From: Spirochaetales bacterium
GTDB lineage: Bacteria; Spirochaetota; Spirochaetia; UBA9216
Assembly: GCA_031273605.1 (NCBI GenBank)
Contig: JAISRN010000071.1
Coordinates: 1-32,442 of the forward strand
Length of the DNA: 32,442 nucleotides
Reading direction: 5' to 3'
Part shown: positions 9,969 to 20,203 of the stretch, one piece after another
Layout of the letters: every line of letters starts with the position of its first letter
Numbering within the stretch: the first letter of the stretch is position 1
Position numbers and translations under genes: made by a program
Notes under the pieces: generated by a model
What the model was told of the DNA's origin: nothing
Seen by the model: only the letters and a program-made list of their open reading frames with translations
Database searches by the model: none

Positions 9969-10885
9969 GAGGGGAGGATGGGGAAGTTTTGGGCATGGAT
10001 GTTCTGGACTGGAAGGACTTCTGCGCCGCCGGGGCGCCGGTTTTCGGAGACCGGGAGATTGCCATGACTCTGGGAGTCTTTGACGGTTTTCACCTGGGGC
10101 ATCAGCGTCTCATTCAGAAGGTGGTCTCCCAACCCCGGACCTACCCGGTACTGTTTACCTTCCGCCGAAGCCCGGCGGAGCTGCTGCCCCACAGGGCCTT
10201 TTTGGGCAGCCTGGCCACCACCGGGCAGAAGTTAGAAGAATGTGCCGGTTTTGGCATGAAAGCCGCCGTGCTCATTGACTTTTCTATGGATTTCAGTAAA
10301 CTAACAGCTAAAGAATTTCTTGACATCATCCTTGACCGGATGAGGCTGTCAAAACTCATCCTGGGGGAGAACCACCGCCTGGGATACCGGGGGGAAGCGG
10401 GGGCCCGGGAGGTTCAGGTTCTTCTAAACCGCCGGGGTATAGAGGTTGATATCATCCCGACTTTGTACTGCCGGGGTCTGCGGATTTCCAGCACCCGGAT
10501 CAGGCAAACCATCCTGGAGGGGGATCTGGCCCTGGCGGAAGAGATGCTTGGTCGGCCCTATGCGCTGGACCTGGGTTTTCTAAAGGAAGGCGGTTTTTTT
10601 CAGGGGGCGGAGCGGAAAAGCGGCGGCGAAGGGTTTATTTATGCGGTTCCGGTCCGGGGATTTCCCCAAATCCTGCCGCCGCCGGGGGAGTATCCGGTAC
10701 TCTACGAGTCCTCCGGGGAGTTTTTCCCCGCAAGGCTTGTACTGGATAATGGGTATATGCAATGGGAGCAGGTCCGGGAAATTCCCGGGACAAAAATATT
10801 CTTTTGTCATTCTAAGAACACAGGAGACGGCGATGTCGTTAACAAAAGAAAAAAAGCAGAGCATTATAAAGGACTTCGGAGCTAA
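9965..10885 (+). CDS. ribF: RibF-like FAD synthetase; C-terminal riboflavin kinase domain degenerate or absent
   Basis: [19 protein letters not shown] nucleotidyltransferase motif and [28 protein letters not shown]; between truB and rpsO; ATGA overlap with truB. Confidence 0.85.
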   Translation: MRGEDGEVLGMDVLDWKDFCAAGAPVFGDREIAMTLGVFDGFHLGHQRLIQKVVSQPRTYPVLFTFRRSPAELLPHRAFLGSLATTGQKLEECAGFGMKAAVLIDFSMDFSKLTAKEFLDIILDRMRLSKLILGENHRLGYRGEAGAREVQVLLNRRGIEVDIIPTLYCRGLRISSTRIRQTILEGDLALAEEMLGRPYALDLGFLKEGGFFQGAERKSGGEGFIYAVPVRGFPQILPPPGEYPVLYESSGEFFPARLVLDNGYMQWEQVREIPGTKIFFCHSKNTGDGDVVNKRKKAEHYKGLRS

Positions 10886-11102
10886 TGAAAAAGACTCCGG
10901 TTCCACCGAGGTACAGATTGCCCTATTAAGCGCCCGCATAAGCGATCTGACCGAGCATTTCCGGATTCACAAAAAGGACCACAACTCCCGCCGGGGATTG
11001 TTAAAACTGGTGGGGCAGAGGCGCAGGCTTCTTAAGTATCTCCAGAGGGAAGATCTGGAAAAATACCGGGAAATCATCAAACGCCTCAATTTACGAAAAT
11101 AA
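10833..11102 (+). CDS. rpsO: 30S ribosomal protein S15
   Basis: [43 protein letters not shown]...; SD AGGAG upstream. The ORF-track start (10641) is too early. Confidence 0.97.
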   Translation: MSLTKEKKQSIIKDFGANEKDSGSTEVQIALLSARISDLTEHFRIHKKDHNSRRGLLKLVGQRRRLLKYLQREDLEKYREIIKRLNLRK

Positions 11103-11180
11103 GGCCCTTTCCTCCTTTGGGATTCAAGGGATTTGGGTCTTATAAAATGCCTAAGAATGATTTTTGTTTAAGGAATAACT

Positions 11181-13271
11181 ATGGTAAATAAAGTAAGCGT
11201 CCGGATTGGCGACAGCGATCTTGTTTTGGAAACCGGCCGCATAGCCAAACAGGCTAACGGAGCGGTATTTGCCACCTATGGGGGCAGCGCCGTACTTTCT
11301 ACGGTTTGCTGCGGAAAAAAGGTGGATGATCTGGATTATGTGCCCCTCCAGGTGGAATACAACGAAAAATTCTACGCCGCGGGAAAGATTCCCGGCGGAT
11401 TTTTAAAGCGGGAGGGGCGCCCCAAGGATAAAGAGATTCTGGTAAGCCGGCTGATAGACCGGCCCATGCGCCCCCTCTTTTATAAAGAGTTTTCCCGGGA
11501 AATTCAGGTGATTCCCACGGTTATCTCCGCCGACATGATTAACCCTCCGGATATTATCGCCATGGTTGCCGCCTCCGCTTCGGTGCTCATCTCCGATATT
11601 CCCTTTAACGGCCCTGTGGGAGCCGCCCGGGTCTGCCTGGTGGGGGACGAGTTCATCGTTAATCCCACCTTTGCCCAGATAAGCGAAAGCAGCATGGACA
11701 TTGTGGTGGCCGGAACCGCCCAGGGCATCACCATGGTCGAGGGGGGGGGCAAGGAGGTTTCGGAGGAGGTTCTTCTCTCGGCCATTGCCAAAGCGGACGA
11801 AGTGATTAAGGGGCTTTGCGCTCTCCAGGAGGAGTTGGCCGCCAAGGTGGGGGTCTCTAAACTTCCGGTAGAAAAATCCCAGGCCGGGCTTCCCGGACAG
11901 GAGGAGATTTCCCATTTTGCCCGGCCTCTCTTAGAAGAGGCCTGTTTTGTTAAGGGCAAAATGAAACGCCACGAGGCCATTGCCCAGGTAAAAGCCCAGA
12001 CCATCGAAAAATTTGCCCAGGATTTTTCCGAAGACCAGTACAAACTCCTGGGGGCCCTCCTGGAAAATCTGGAGTACCGCATCGTCCGCTCAAGTATCCT
12101 GGACCGGGGGGTCCGAACCGACGGCAGGGGAACGGAGGATATCCGCCCCATTTCCTGCGAGGTGGGGGTTCTTCCCCGGACCCACGGTTCCGCCCTCTTT
12201 ACCCGGGGAGAGACCCAATCCCTGGTCATCACTACCCTGGGGACGGTTTTTGACGAACAGATGATGGACGACATTGACGGCGAAAAACGTTACGCCAATT
12301 TTATGCTCCATTATAATTTTCCTCCCTTTTCGGTGGGGGAAACGGGCCGCCTTGCCACGGGCCGGCGGGAGATTGGGCATGGCCACCTGGCCCAGCGGGC
12401 CATTGCGGCGGTTCTGCCTAACAAGAACAGCTTTCCCTATACCATCCGGGTTGTTTCCGAGATCTGCGAATCCAACGGCTCCTCTTCCATGGCCTCGGTC
12501 TGCGGGGGAACCCTATCCCTGCTTAACGCGGGGGTCCCCATGGGCAAACCCGTAGCCGGAATTGCCATGGGGCTTATCTCCGGCGAGGAAGGCAAGGTGG
12601 CGGTGTTAAGCGACATCCTGGGAGAAGAGGACCACCTGGGGGACATGGATTTTAAGGTGGCGGGAACCCAAGACGGGATTACCGCTTTTCAGATGGACAT
12701 TAAAATCGCCAATGTTACCCCCCAGATCATGTCCCAGGCCCTGGCCCAGGCCAAGCGGGGCCGGCTGCACATCCTCAACATTATGAATCAGACGATTTCC
12801 GAACCCCAAAAGAACCTTTCCGAATTTGCTCCTAAGATTGTTACCATCAAGGTTGACCCGGAAAAAATCGGCGGCATCATCGGGCCCGGGGGAAAAACCA
12901 TAAAGAGCATTACCGAGGCCACCGGCGCCAACATCAATATCGAAAACGACGGGTCCGTTACCATTTATTCCCGGGAACAGGCCGGGGCCAACAAGGCGGT
13001 GGAGATCATCAAGAGCATAGTCGAAGAACCGGAAGTGGGAAACACCTACACCGGCAAGGTTCGGCGCATCATGGATTTTGGCGCCTTTGTGGAATTTTTG
13101 CCCGGCAAGGAAGGGCTGGTTCACATTTCCAAACTCTCCCGGCAAAGGGTTAACGCCGTTACCGATGTTCTTAAAATTGATCAGGAAATTCCGGTCAAGA
13201 TTATCGAAATTGACCGCATGGGACGGATTAATTTAAGCTATGTCGACGCCCTTCCCAACGGCGGAAAATAA
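11181..13271 (+). CDS. pnp: Polyribonucleotide nucleotidyltransferase
   Basis: 696 aa with RNase PH repeats, KH (IGGIIGPGGKTIKSITEATGANINIEND) and S1 (GKVRRIMDFGAFVEFLPGKEGLVHISKL). Confidence 0.98.
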   Translation: MVNKVSVRIGDSDLVLETGRIAKQANGAVFATYGGSAVLSTVCCGKKVDDLDYVPLQVEYNEKFYAAGKIPGGFLKREGRPKDKEILVSRLIDRPMRPLFYKEFSREIQVIPTVISADMINPPDIIAMVAASASVLISDIPFNGPVGAARVCLVGDEFIVNPTFAQISESSMDIVVAGTAQGITMVEGGGKEVSEEVLLSAIAKADEVIKGLCALQEELAAKVGVSKLPVEKSQAGLPGQEEISHFARPLLEEACFVKGKMKRHEAIAQVKAQTIEKFAQDFSEDQYKLLGALLENLEYRIVRSSILDRGVRTDGRGTEDIRPISCEVGVLPRTHGSALFTRGETQSLVITTLGTVFDEQMMDDIDGEKRYANFMLHYNFPPFSVGETGRLATGRREIGHGHLAQRAIAAVLPNKNSFPYTIRVVSEICESNGSSSMASVCGGTLSLLNAGVPMGKPVAGIAMGLISGEEGKVAVLSDILGEEDHLGDMDFKVAGTQDGITAFQMDIKIANVTPQIMSQALAQAKRGRLHILNIMNQTISEPQKNLSEFAPKIVTIKVDPEKIGGIIGPGGKTIKSITEATGANINIENDGSVTIYSREQAGANKAVEIIKSIVEEPEVGNTYTGKVRRIMDFGAFVEFLPGKEGLVHISKLSRQRVNAVTDVLKIDQEIPVKIIEIDRMGRINLSYVDALPNGGK

Positions 13272-13283
13272 GCGGAAGGGGAA

Positions 13284-13724
13284 ATGAATAAAATCATTAT
13301 TCACTTTTCCGGAAACGAAGAGGGAATGCCGGCTTACCAGAGCGCCCTGGCCGCGGGGGCGGATTTAAGGGCCTCTGTGCCCGAAGACCTGGTGATAAAA
13401 CCGGGCGGCCGGGCCTTGGTTCCCACGGGGATTCATCTTCAGATTCCCGCCGGTTATGAAGGGCAGGTCCGTCCCCGGTCGGGGCTGGCCCTGGAATATG
13501 GCGTTACCATGCTTAACTCCCCGGGTACCATCGATGCGGATTACCGGGGAGAAATTCGGGTTTTGCTGATCAACCACGGAAACAGGGATTTTACCGTCAA
13601 GAAGGGCGACCGAATCGGTCAAATTATTTTTTCTCCGGTAATCCGGGGGGAATTTATTTTTACCCAGGAGCTTTCTGAATCCGAGCGGGGAGAGGGGGGA
13701 TTTGGCTCTACCGGTATCAGTTAA
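13284..13724 (+). CDS. dut: Deoxyuridine 5'-triphosphate nucleotidohydrolase (dUTPase)
   Basis: [53 protein letters not shown] motifs. Confidence 0.96.
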   Translation: MNKIIIHFSGNEEGMPAYQSALAAGADLRASVPEDLVIKPGGRALVPTGIHLQIPAGYEGQVRPRSGLALEYGVTMLNSPGTIDADYRGEIRVLLINHGNRDFTVKKGDRIGQIIFSPVIRGEFIFTQELSESERGEGGFGSTGIS

Positions 13725-15006
13725 GATCCCCAAGTTTAACCTGCCCATCCCCCGGCTGCCGATAGTTGATTCTTACTTAATCGGAGAGTATCTCCTTTCT
13801 TTTTTGGCGGCCTTTGCTTTCTTTTTTATCATTTTTTTTATTAACCAGATCATCCTTATGGCCGAGGATATTCTTTCCAAAAATGTTCCCCTGGATAAAG
13901 TCGCGAGGCTTGTATTTTTTTCCCTTCCGGCGGTGGTGGCCTTTGCCCTGCCTTTTTCCTCCCTGGTGGGGGCCTTGATTGCCCTGGGGCGGTTTTCCAT
14001 GGACAATGAGATTTTGGCTTTTTTTTCTTCGGGATTTTCAACCCTCAGGCTGTTTCTCCCCATCTTTGCTTTCAGCCTTCTCTTGTCTCTCTTTACCTTC
14101 GGGTTTACCGATTATTTTATTCCTTTGGCCAACATGCGGTTTAACAGCCTGTACCGGGAGGTTATTTTTTCTAATCCCGCCCTGGAATTAGAATCCCACT
14201 CCTTTAAAAATTACCAGGACAGCATCATCATTCCCGGAAATGTTTCCGGGGTTTCCCTGGGCTCCCTGGTAATCATTGACAAGGACGAAAACCAGGATCA
14301 GCGGATCATCCTTTCCGAGGAGGCGGCCCTGGAGAAGCGTTCGGTCCAGGAAGGGGTAATTTCCCTTCGCCTGGAAAATGTGGTTACCCATAGTACCCCC
14401 GAACAAATAGAAACGGAGTATCAGTATTCAACCTCCGAAGTTTTGATTTACAATATCCTATTGCAGGAGATTGCCCCCTCCATTTATACTCCCGGCCCCC
14501 GGGAGATGCGGGCCGCCGATGTTTGGGCCGGCATTAAGGTCAAGCGCCGGGAACAGGAAACCCTGTACCGGCAAAACAGGCTTGCCACCGACCGGCTGGC
14601 CGTTGATTTTGCCGGAGTCTATGCCCTGCCGGAAGAGGGCCGGGGCGGGGAAAACCGAAGCCGCCTTTCAACCCTTTACAAACGGCTTGTCGAGCTTCCT
14701 AAGCAGATTGTTTTTGATGATTCCCTTCAAAGGCACGAGGTGGAATTTCACAAGAAATTTTCCATGCCCCTTTCCTGCCTCTGCTTTGTCTGTTTGGCCT
14801 TTCCCGTGGGCCTGGGGGGGCATTCCAACCGGAGCGTCGGATTTGCCCTGGGCATCATCGTTTCGATCATTTATTACGGCCTTCTTTTTACCGGGCAGAC
14901 CATCGGCCTTGACTGGGGGTTTAATCCCTTTTGGGCAATGTGGCTGCCGAATTTCATCATTCTTTTCTGCGGGGCGGCAGCCTTTGCGGTCCGGCTTAAA
15001 CGATGA
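13702..15006 (+). CDS. lptF: LptF/LptG (YjgP/YjgQ) family permease
   Basis: Multi-TM protein, [28 protein letters not shown]..., paired with a second family member. Confidence 0.85.
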   Translation: MALPVSVKIPKFNLPIPRLPIVDSYLIGEYLLSFLAAFAFFFIIFFINQIILMAEDILSKNVPLDKVARLVFFSLPAVVAFALPFSSLVGALIALGRFSMDNEILAFFSSGFSTLRLFLPIFAFSLLLSLFTFGFTDYFIPLANMRFNSLYREVIFSNPALELESHSFKNYQDSIIIPGNVSGVSLGSLVIIDKDENQDQRIILSEEAALEKRSVQEGVISLRLENVVTHSTPEQIETEYQYSTSEVLIYNILLQEIAPSIYTPGPREMRAADVWAGIKVKRREQETLYRQNRLATDRLAVDFAGVYALPEEGRGGENRSRLSTLYKRLVELPKQIVFDDSLQRHEVEFHKKFSMPLSCLCFVCLAFPVGLGGHSNRSVGFALGIIVSIIYYGLLFTGQTIGLDWGFNPFWAMWLPNFIILFCGAAAFAVRLKR

Positions 15007-16082
15007 AAACCTTAAACCGGATGTTCCTGCTTTCCATTATTCCCGGCTTCCTGGGAGCTTTGTTATTATCGATCATCCTTCTGGAAATGCTGGATCTTTT
15101 TTCCAATATCTATCGTTATATTAATAATGATGTCGGCATAAAAAATATCCTTACCATCTGTCTTTACTACATACCTAAGTGCATCAGTTACTGCCTTCCC
15201 TTTGCCCTGCTTTTTTCGGTTTCCTTTTCCCTGGGTACCTATCAGTCCCGGAATGAACTTTTGGCTGTTTTTGGCGCCGGGGTTTCCCTTTCCCGGTTTG
15301 TGCGCCCCGTTGTTTTTCTGGGGCTGTTTTTAAGCCTTTTTTTATTTTTCTTTGAAGACCGGGTGGTTATTCCCAGCTTTTATCAAAAAAATTCCCTCAC
15401 CCGGAATTACCTTAACATGAGCTTATCATTAAGTTCCGCGTCTCCCACGGTACTGGATGACAATAACCGGATTATCTACCATGCGGAATACTATAACGAC
15501 GAGCGTTCCTACCTTTCTAACCTGATCATCATTCAGCGGGACGATTCCGGCAGGCTGCAAAGGCGGATTAACGCTAAATGGGCAGAGTTCAGCGAAGGGC
15601 TGTGGAGGCTTCAGGACTGCCGAATTTTTACCTATCTTCCGGACAGCCAAAGGATTACCGAAGAAAAGGTTCAAAACTTTTCTTCTCCTGAGTTTAACGC
15701 CAATCCTTCCCGGTTCCGAAGGCTTGACCGCACCATCGAAGAGATTCCCCTCATCGAGGCCAGGGAAGTTATTGATTCTTTAATTAAATCTGGCCTTCCT
15801 TACCGCCGGGAACTTTTAGGATACTACCGGCGGTTCTCCTTTTCCCTGACTCCCTTTATCGTATCCTTTTTGGCCTGTAGTCTGGGGGGGCGTTTTAAAA
15901 AAAATATTCTCCTGCTCTGTCTTTTGGGCAGCCTGGGCCTTGCGGTGGTGTTTTACGTTATGCAGATGATTTTGGGAATCATGGCCGTCAATAATTACAT
16001 GGCCCCCCTTTCGGCGGCCTGGATTCCCCTGGTGTTTTTTACCATAGTCGGGGAGTTCCTTTTTTGGACGGGCAGGCGGTGA
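15003..16082 (+). CDS. lptG: LptF/LptG (YjgP/YjgQ) family permease
   Basis: Multi-TM, MLDLFSNIYRYINNDVGIKNILTICLYYIPKCISYCLPFALLFSVSFSLG; ATGA overlap with the preceding gene. Confidence 0.83.
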   Translation: MKTLNRMFLLSIIPGFLGALLLSIILLEMLDLFSNIYRYINNDVGIKNILTICLYYIPKCISYCLPFALLFSVSFSLGTYQSRNELLAVFGAGVSLSRFVRPVVFLGLFLSLFLFFFEDRVVIPSFYQKNSLTRNYLNMSLSLSSASPTVLDDNNRIIYHAEYYNDERSYLSNLIIIQRDDSGRLQRRINAKWAEFSEGLWRLQDCRIFTYLPDSQRITEEKVQNFSSPEFNANPSRFRRLDRTIEEIPLIEAREVIDSLIKSGLPYRRELLGYYRRFSFSLTPFIVSFLACSLGGRFKKNILLLCLLGSLGLAVVFYVMQMILGIMAVNNYMAPLSAAWIPLVFFTIVGEFLFWTGRR

Positions 16083-17224
16083 GGCGCCTCTTTACCCAGG
16101 AAACAACCCAGCCCGGAGGCCGCGCCCGGACGGGGGTTTTAAACCTTAACCACGGCGGGGTTAGCACTCCGGCTTTTATGCCTGTGGGCACCAACGGGGC
16201 CGTTAAAGCCATAAGCCAGGCCGGGGTAAAAAATATCGGGTACAATTTGATTCTGGCCAACACCTACCACCTCTATCTGCGGCCAGGGGCCGCTTTAATA
16301 CAGGCGGCCGGCGGGCTTCACCGTTTTTCCGGCTGGGATGGCAACATTCTCACCGATTCCGGGGGGTTTCAAATTTTCTCCCTGGCCTCCCTGCAAAAAA
16401 TCACCGACGCAGGAATTTCCTTCCGGTCCCACATTGACGGCTCAAAACACGCCTTGACTCCGGAGAAGGTCATCGAGATTCAGGAGATTCTCGGTTCCGA
16501 CATTCTCATGCCCCTGGATGTCTGCACCCCCCCGGGGCTGGATCGCCGGCAAGCCCAAAAAGCCCTGGACATAACCGGCCTTTGGCTTGCCCGTTCCCTG
16601 GAGGCCCACAGGGCGGGGGCTTCCCGGGGAGCGCCGGAGGCTCAGGGCAGCCTCTTTGGAATCATTCAGGGCAATTTTTATCCGGACCTAAGGCGGATTT
16701 CCGCGGAATTAACCTGCCAGTCCGCCGTGGAGGGCCTGGCCATCGGCGGGCTTTCCGTGGGGGAACCCTACCCTCAGTTTCTTGATTTTTTAGCCCTTAC
16801 CGCCGAAAGGCTGGATCCCGAAAGGCCCCGCTACCTTATGGGCATCGGAACTCCGGAGTACATCCTGGACGCGGTGGAAAACGGAATTGACATTTTTGAC
16901 TGTGTTCTTCCCACCCGGATTGCCCGAAACGGGGCGGCCCTTACCCCCGAAGGGATTCTGGACCTCAAAAAGGCCCCCTCGGCCCATAATCTGGAACCCC
17001 TTTCCCAAACCTGCCCCTGTTCCGCCTGCCGGACCTACAGCCGGGCTTATATCCATCATCTCTTTAAGGCCAGGGAAATCCTGGGCCCCATGCTGCTTAC
17101 CGAACATAACCTGGTTTTTTTGTACCGGCTTTTGGAGGACGTGGGGCAGGCCATCCGGGAACACCGGTTTGCCGGGTTTAAAAAAGATTTCTTAAACCGC
17201 TACCGCCAAGGGAAAACCCCATGA
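16064..17224 (+). CDS. tgt: Queuine tRNA-ribosyltransferase
   Basis: ARTGVLNLNHGGVSTPAFMPVGTNGAVKAI; ILTDSGGFQIFSL; FDCVLPTRIARNG; Zn-site CPCSACRTYSRAYIHHL. Confidence 0.96.
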   Translation: MDGQAVRRLFTQETTQPGGRARTGVLNLNHGGVSTPAFMPVGTNGAVKAISQAGVKNIGYNLILANTYHLYLRPGAALIQAAGGLHRFSGWDGNILTDSGGFQIFSLASLQKITDAGISFRSHIDGSKHALTPEKVIEIQEILGSDILMPLDVCTPPGLDRRQAQKALDITGLWLARSLEAHRAGASRGAPEAQGSLFGIIQGNFYPDLRRISAELTCQSAVEGLAIGGLSVGEPYPQFLDFLALTAERLDPERPRYLMGIGTPEYILDAVENGIDIFDCVLPTRIARNGAALTPEGILDLKKAPSAHNLEPLSQTCPCSACRTYSRAYIHHLFKAREILGPMLLTEHNLVFLYRLLEDVGQAIREHRFAGFKKDFLNRYRQGKTP

Positions 17225-18831
17225 AAAACCAGCCCCCCTCCGCCCCGGAGAGTTCCGCTCCGCCGGAAGATACCGGCAAGGCCAACACCCTGTCCACCAT
17301 CGGGGTAAGCCTTATGACCCTGATCTCCCGCATTTTGGGATTTGTCCGGATTGCCGTAACCACCTATTATTTTGGGGCCGGGGGGCAGGCGGATGTTATC
17401 AACCTTACCTTTAACATTCCCAACAACCTGCGGAAACTCATGGCCGAAGGCGCCCTTTCCTCGGCTTTTATTCCGGTTTTTTCCGAAAGCCTGCTGCTGG
17501 ATAAAACCGGCGGCAAGGCCAAATCCATTGTCTGCAACATCTTTTATTTTCAGATTTTTATTTTGGTTCCCCTGTGCCTCTTTTCCGTTGTTTTTGCCCG
17601 GCCCCTTATTCATTTAATTCTGGCGGATTTTAAAAACCCCTGGCAGGCGGATCTGGCGGTTTCGTTATTCCGGTATTTTATTCATTATTTATTTTTTATT
17701 TCTATTGCCGCCTTATTTATGGGGGTGCTCAATTCCCACCGGCATTTTCTTATTCCCGCCATTACGCCGGTTTTATTTTCGGTTTTTGTCATAGCCTGTA
17801 TTGTGCTTTTTACCCGATCCCTCTCGGTCTATTCCATTGTGCTGGGAGTCCTTTTAGGGGGGCTGGCTCAGGTTCTTTTTCAAATGCCCCTGTTCCTCCG
17901 GCTGGGCTACGGTTTTGCCCCCCGGTTTAACTTTAAAAGCCCCGAATTTAAACGGGTGCTGGCCCAGTGGCTGCCGGTTATTGCGAGCTCCTTGGTTTTT
18001 ACGGTTACCCAGGCGGTGGCCTTTCGTTTAGCCTCCTCTCTGGAAGAGGGCAGCGCCTCGGCCTTGTCCAACGCCGTGGTTTTTTGGCAGCTCCCCATGG
18101 GGATTTTTTCCGCATCGATCATCACCGTACTTTTTCCCCAAATGAGCCGCCAGGCCGCCGGCGGCGATTCAAAGGGTCTTTCGGACAGCATAAGGTTTGG
18201 CGTAAGCTTTCTCTTTGTCTTTCTGGCCCCCACCACGGTTTACTTTTTTTTTAACGGTTCCCGCATCATTACCCTGGCCCTGGAGCGGGGACTCTTTACC
18301 CGGCAGAATACCCTGATGACAAGCCGGGTGCTAAGGGGCTACTCCCTGGGGCTTTTTAGCTCAGGGCTCTTTAACTTTCTTCAACGGTATTTCTACGCTA
18401 TAAAAAAATTCCGGTCCACCTTTTTTGTCTGCCTGGCTGCCGGAGCCCTGGACCTGGGGCTGTCCCTAATCCTTATGCGGACCTCCTTAAGGGTTTCCGG
18501 CTTGGCCCTGGCCAACACCTTAGCCTTTACCCTGGGGAGCGCCTTTTTCCTTTTTTCTATGCCCAGAAAAGGGGGGATGGGAAAAATAGCTTTGCTCCTG
18601 GCTAACTTTGGCAAGGCCCTGGCCGCCTCGGCTGTCCTGGGCCTCTTTCTCTGGATCTTCAACAGCCTTTCCCACAATGCCTGGGAGCAGGCTTCTTTGG
18701 GAGGCCGGGTAATCCTCTTTGCCGCCGAAAGCCTGGGCGCCCTGGGGCTTGTTTTTTTGTGTTATGTTTTATTTAAGGTAGAAATGTTGTATTATTTCTT
18801 AAAGAGGAAAAAGGGACATGGCAAGGCTTGA
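17221..18831 (+). CDS. murJ: Lipid II flippase MurJ/MviN
   Basis: Multi-TM 536 aa; FNIPNNLRKLMAEGALSSAFIPVFSE signature. Confidence 0.93.
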   Translation: MKNQPPSAPESSAPPEDTGKANTLSTIGVSLMTLISRILGFVRIAVTTYYFGAGGQADVINLTFNIPNNLRKLMAEGALSSAFIPVFSESLLLDKTGGKAKSIVCNIFYFQIFILVPLCLFSVVFARPLIHLILADFKNPWQADLAVSLFRYFIHYLFFISIAALFMGVLNSHRHFLIPAITPVLFSVFVIACIVLFTRSLSVYSIVLGVLLGGLAQVLFQMPLFLRLGYGFAPRFNFKSPEFKRVLAQWLPVIASSLVFTVTQAVAFRLASSLEEGSASALSNAVVFWQLPMGIFSASIITVLFPQMSRQAAGGDSKGLSDSIRFGVSFLFVFLAPTTVYFFFNGSRIITLALERGLFTRQNTLMTSRVLRGYSLGLFSSGLFNFLQRYFYAIKKFRSTFFVCLAAGALDLGLSLILMRTSLRVSGLALANTLAFTLGSAFFLFSMPRKGGMGKIALLLANFGKALAASAVLGLFLWIFNSLSHNAWEQASLGGRVILFAAESLGALGLVFLCYVLFKVEMLYYFLKRKKGHGKA

Positions 18832-20173
18832 CGGGATTAAAAATTGGCTGTCGGCGCTTCTGGGGCTTGTTCTCCTTTTGGGCGGGGGAGTTTCCCTTTC
18901 CGGCGAGGAGGATGAGCTGGAAAGGCTGCGCCGGGAAAGAACCGATATCCTGCAATTTGGCATTGATTCGGAGGTCTTAAGTCTTCTCACCACCCTAAGG
19001 GCCGAAAAAACCCCGGAGTTTAACGAACTTATCCTGGAGCAGGCTTCCAAAACCGTTAATCAGGACCTCGTTGCCGCAGCCCTGGACCTTTTTAAAGAGG
19101 TTAATTTTGCCGGGGCCCAGGAACTGGCCCTGGGGATAATCCAGGACTATAACCAATACCGTACCCCCGTCCTTCTTTCCGGCCTTGCCTATTTAAAGAG
19201 CCACGTAACGCCCCGGCATACCCAGGCCGTGCTGGCCCTCTTGGGAAGCTCCAATGAGGCCCTGCTCCTGGGGGCGATAGATTACGTGGGCAGCTGCGGG
19301 GATGAAAACCAGGTGGTCACCCTGCTGGATTTATACGAAGATTCCCGCACCCCGGAGAATGCCAAACCGGCGGTATTAAGCGCCCTGGGCAATTTGGGTT
19401 TTCCCGCCGCCTCCGAAAGGCTCACCGAAATTGCGGTGGACCCTTACGAGCGGGCCGCCAACCGCTGGTATGCCGCCCAGGCCCTGGGCAAGATAGGGGA
19501 GGCCGGGGCCTTTACCGCCCTTCAGGGCCTTTTGGGAGACCCCGACCCAAACCTGCGTTCCTATGTGGTGGAGGCGGTGGGCCGGTATCCCCAGGGAGAG
19601 GATGTCTTAATTGAGGCTCTGCGGGATTCTTTTTGGAGGGTCCGTCTAAGCGCCGCCCGCCAACTGGGGGAGAGGGGGTCCGAAAGGGCGGTGGATATCC
19701 TTATCTACAAGGCCAAAAACGATCCGGAAAACAACGTGCGAAACGAGGCCATTTCCGCCCTGGGCAAAATTGGACGGCAGGAAGGCTTTGAGACCCTGCG
19801 GGAAATGGCGGAGGCCAGGGCCACCCTTGCCCCTGCCGTGTGGGCCCAGGCTGTGCAGGTACTGATTCAGTACGATTTGCGCTCCAGCCTGCCGGCAATT
19901 GAAAAAATCATTGACGAAGAGTTTGCCGGAAACAATCCTTATTTTTTAAATCACATCGGCCGGCTTTTGTCGGAAAAAGCCGACGCCCCCTACCTGGCGG
20001 ATATCTACGGCAAATTCATGGACCATCCTTCCCTTATCATTAAGATTTACGGAATCCGGGGGGCGGAATTAAACCAAATCACCGGGCTGCGCAGCCGAAT
20101 TACGGAGCTTTCCGGCGAGGCCAACCATCTGTCGGTCCGCCAGGCCGCCCGGCGGGCCTTGGAAAATCTGTAA
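18818..20173 (+). CDS. HEAT-repeat protein, probably exported
   Basis: Hydrophobic N-terminus (WLSALLGLVLLLGGGVSLSGEE); repeated helical units (LIEALRDSFWRVRLSAARQLGERGS; AISALGKIGRQEG). Confidence 0.75.
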   Translation: MARLDGIKNWLSALLGLVLLLGGGVSLSGEEDELERLRRERTDILQFGIDSEVLSLLTTLRAEKTPEFNELILEQASKTVNQDLVAAALDLFKEVNFAGAQELALGIIQDYNQYRTPVLLSGLAYLKSHVTPRHTQAVLALLGSSNEALLLGAIDYVGSCGDENQVVTLLDLYEDSRTPENAKPAVLSALGNLGFPAASERLTEIAVDPYERAANRWYAAQALGKIGEAGAFTALQGLLGDPDPNLRSYVVEAVGRYPQGEDVLIEALRDSFWRVRLSAARQLGERGSERAVDILIYKAKNDPENNVRNEAISALGKIGRQEGFETLREMAEARATLAPAVWAQAVQVLIQYDLRSSLPAIEKIIDEEFAGNNPYFLNHIGRLLSEKADAPYLADIYGKFMDHPSLIIKIYGIRGAELNQITGLRSRITELSGEANHLSVRQAARRALENL

Positions 20174-20176
20174 GCC

Positions 20177-20203
20177 CTAAACCCCTTTTACCGGCGGGTT
20201 TAG
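20177..20203. terminator. Inverted repeat between convergent genes (possible bidirectional terminator; no strong U tract)
   Basis: CTAAACCC (20177-20184) / GGGTTTAG (20196-20203), 11-nt loop, at the junction of two convergent ORFs. Confidence 0.4.

Noticed and set aside
11103-11180. Possible hairpin between rpsO and pnp
   Set aside because: Only weak CCCTT/AAGGG pairing; no convincing structure or processing site by eye.
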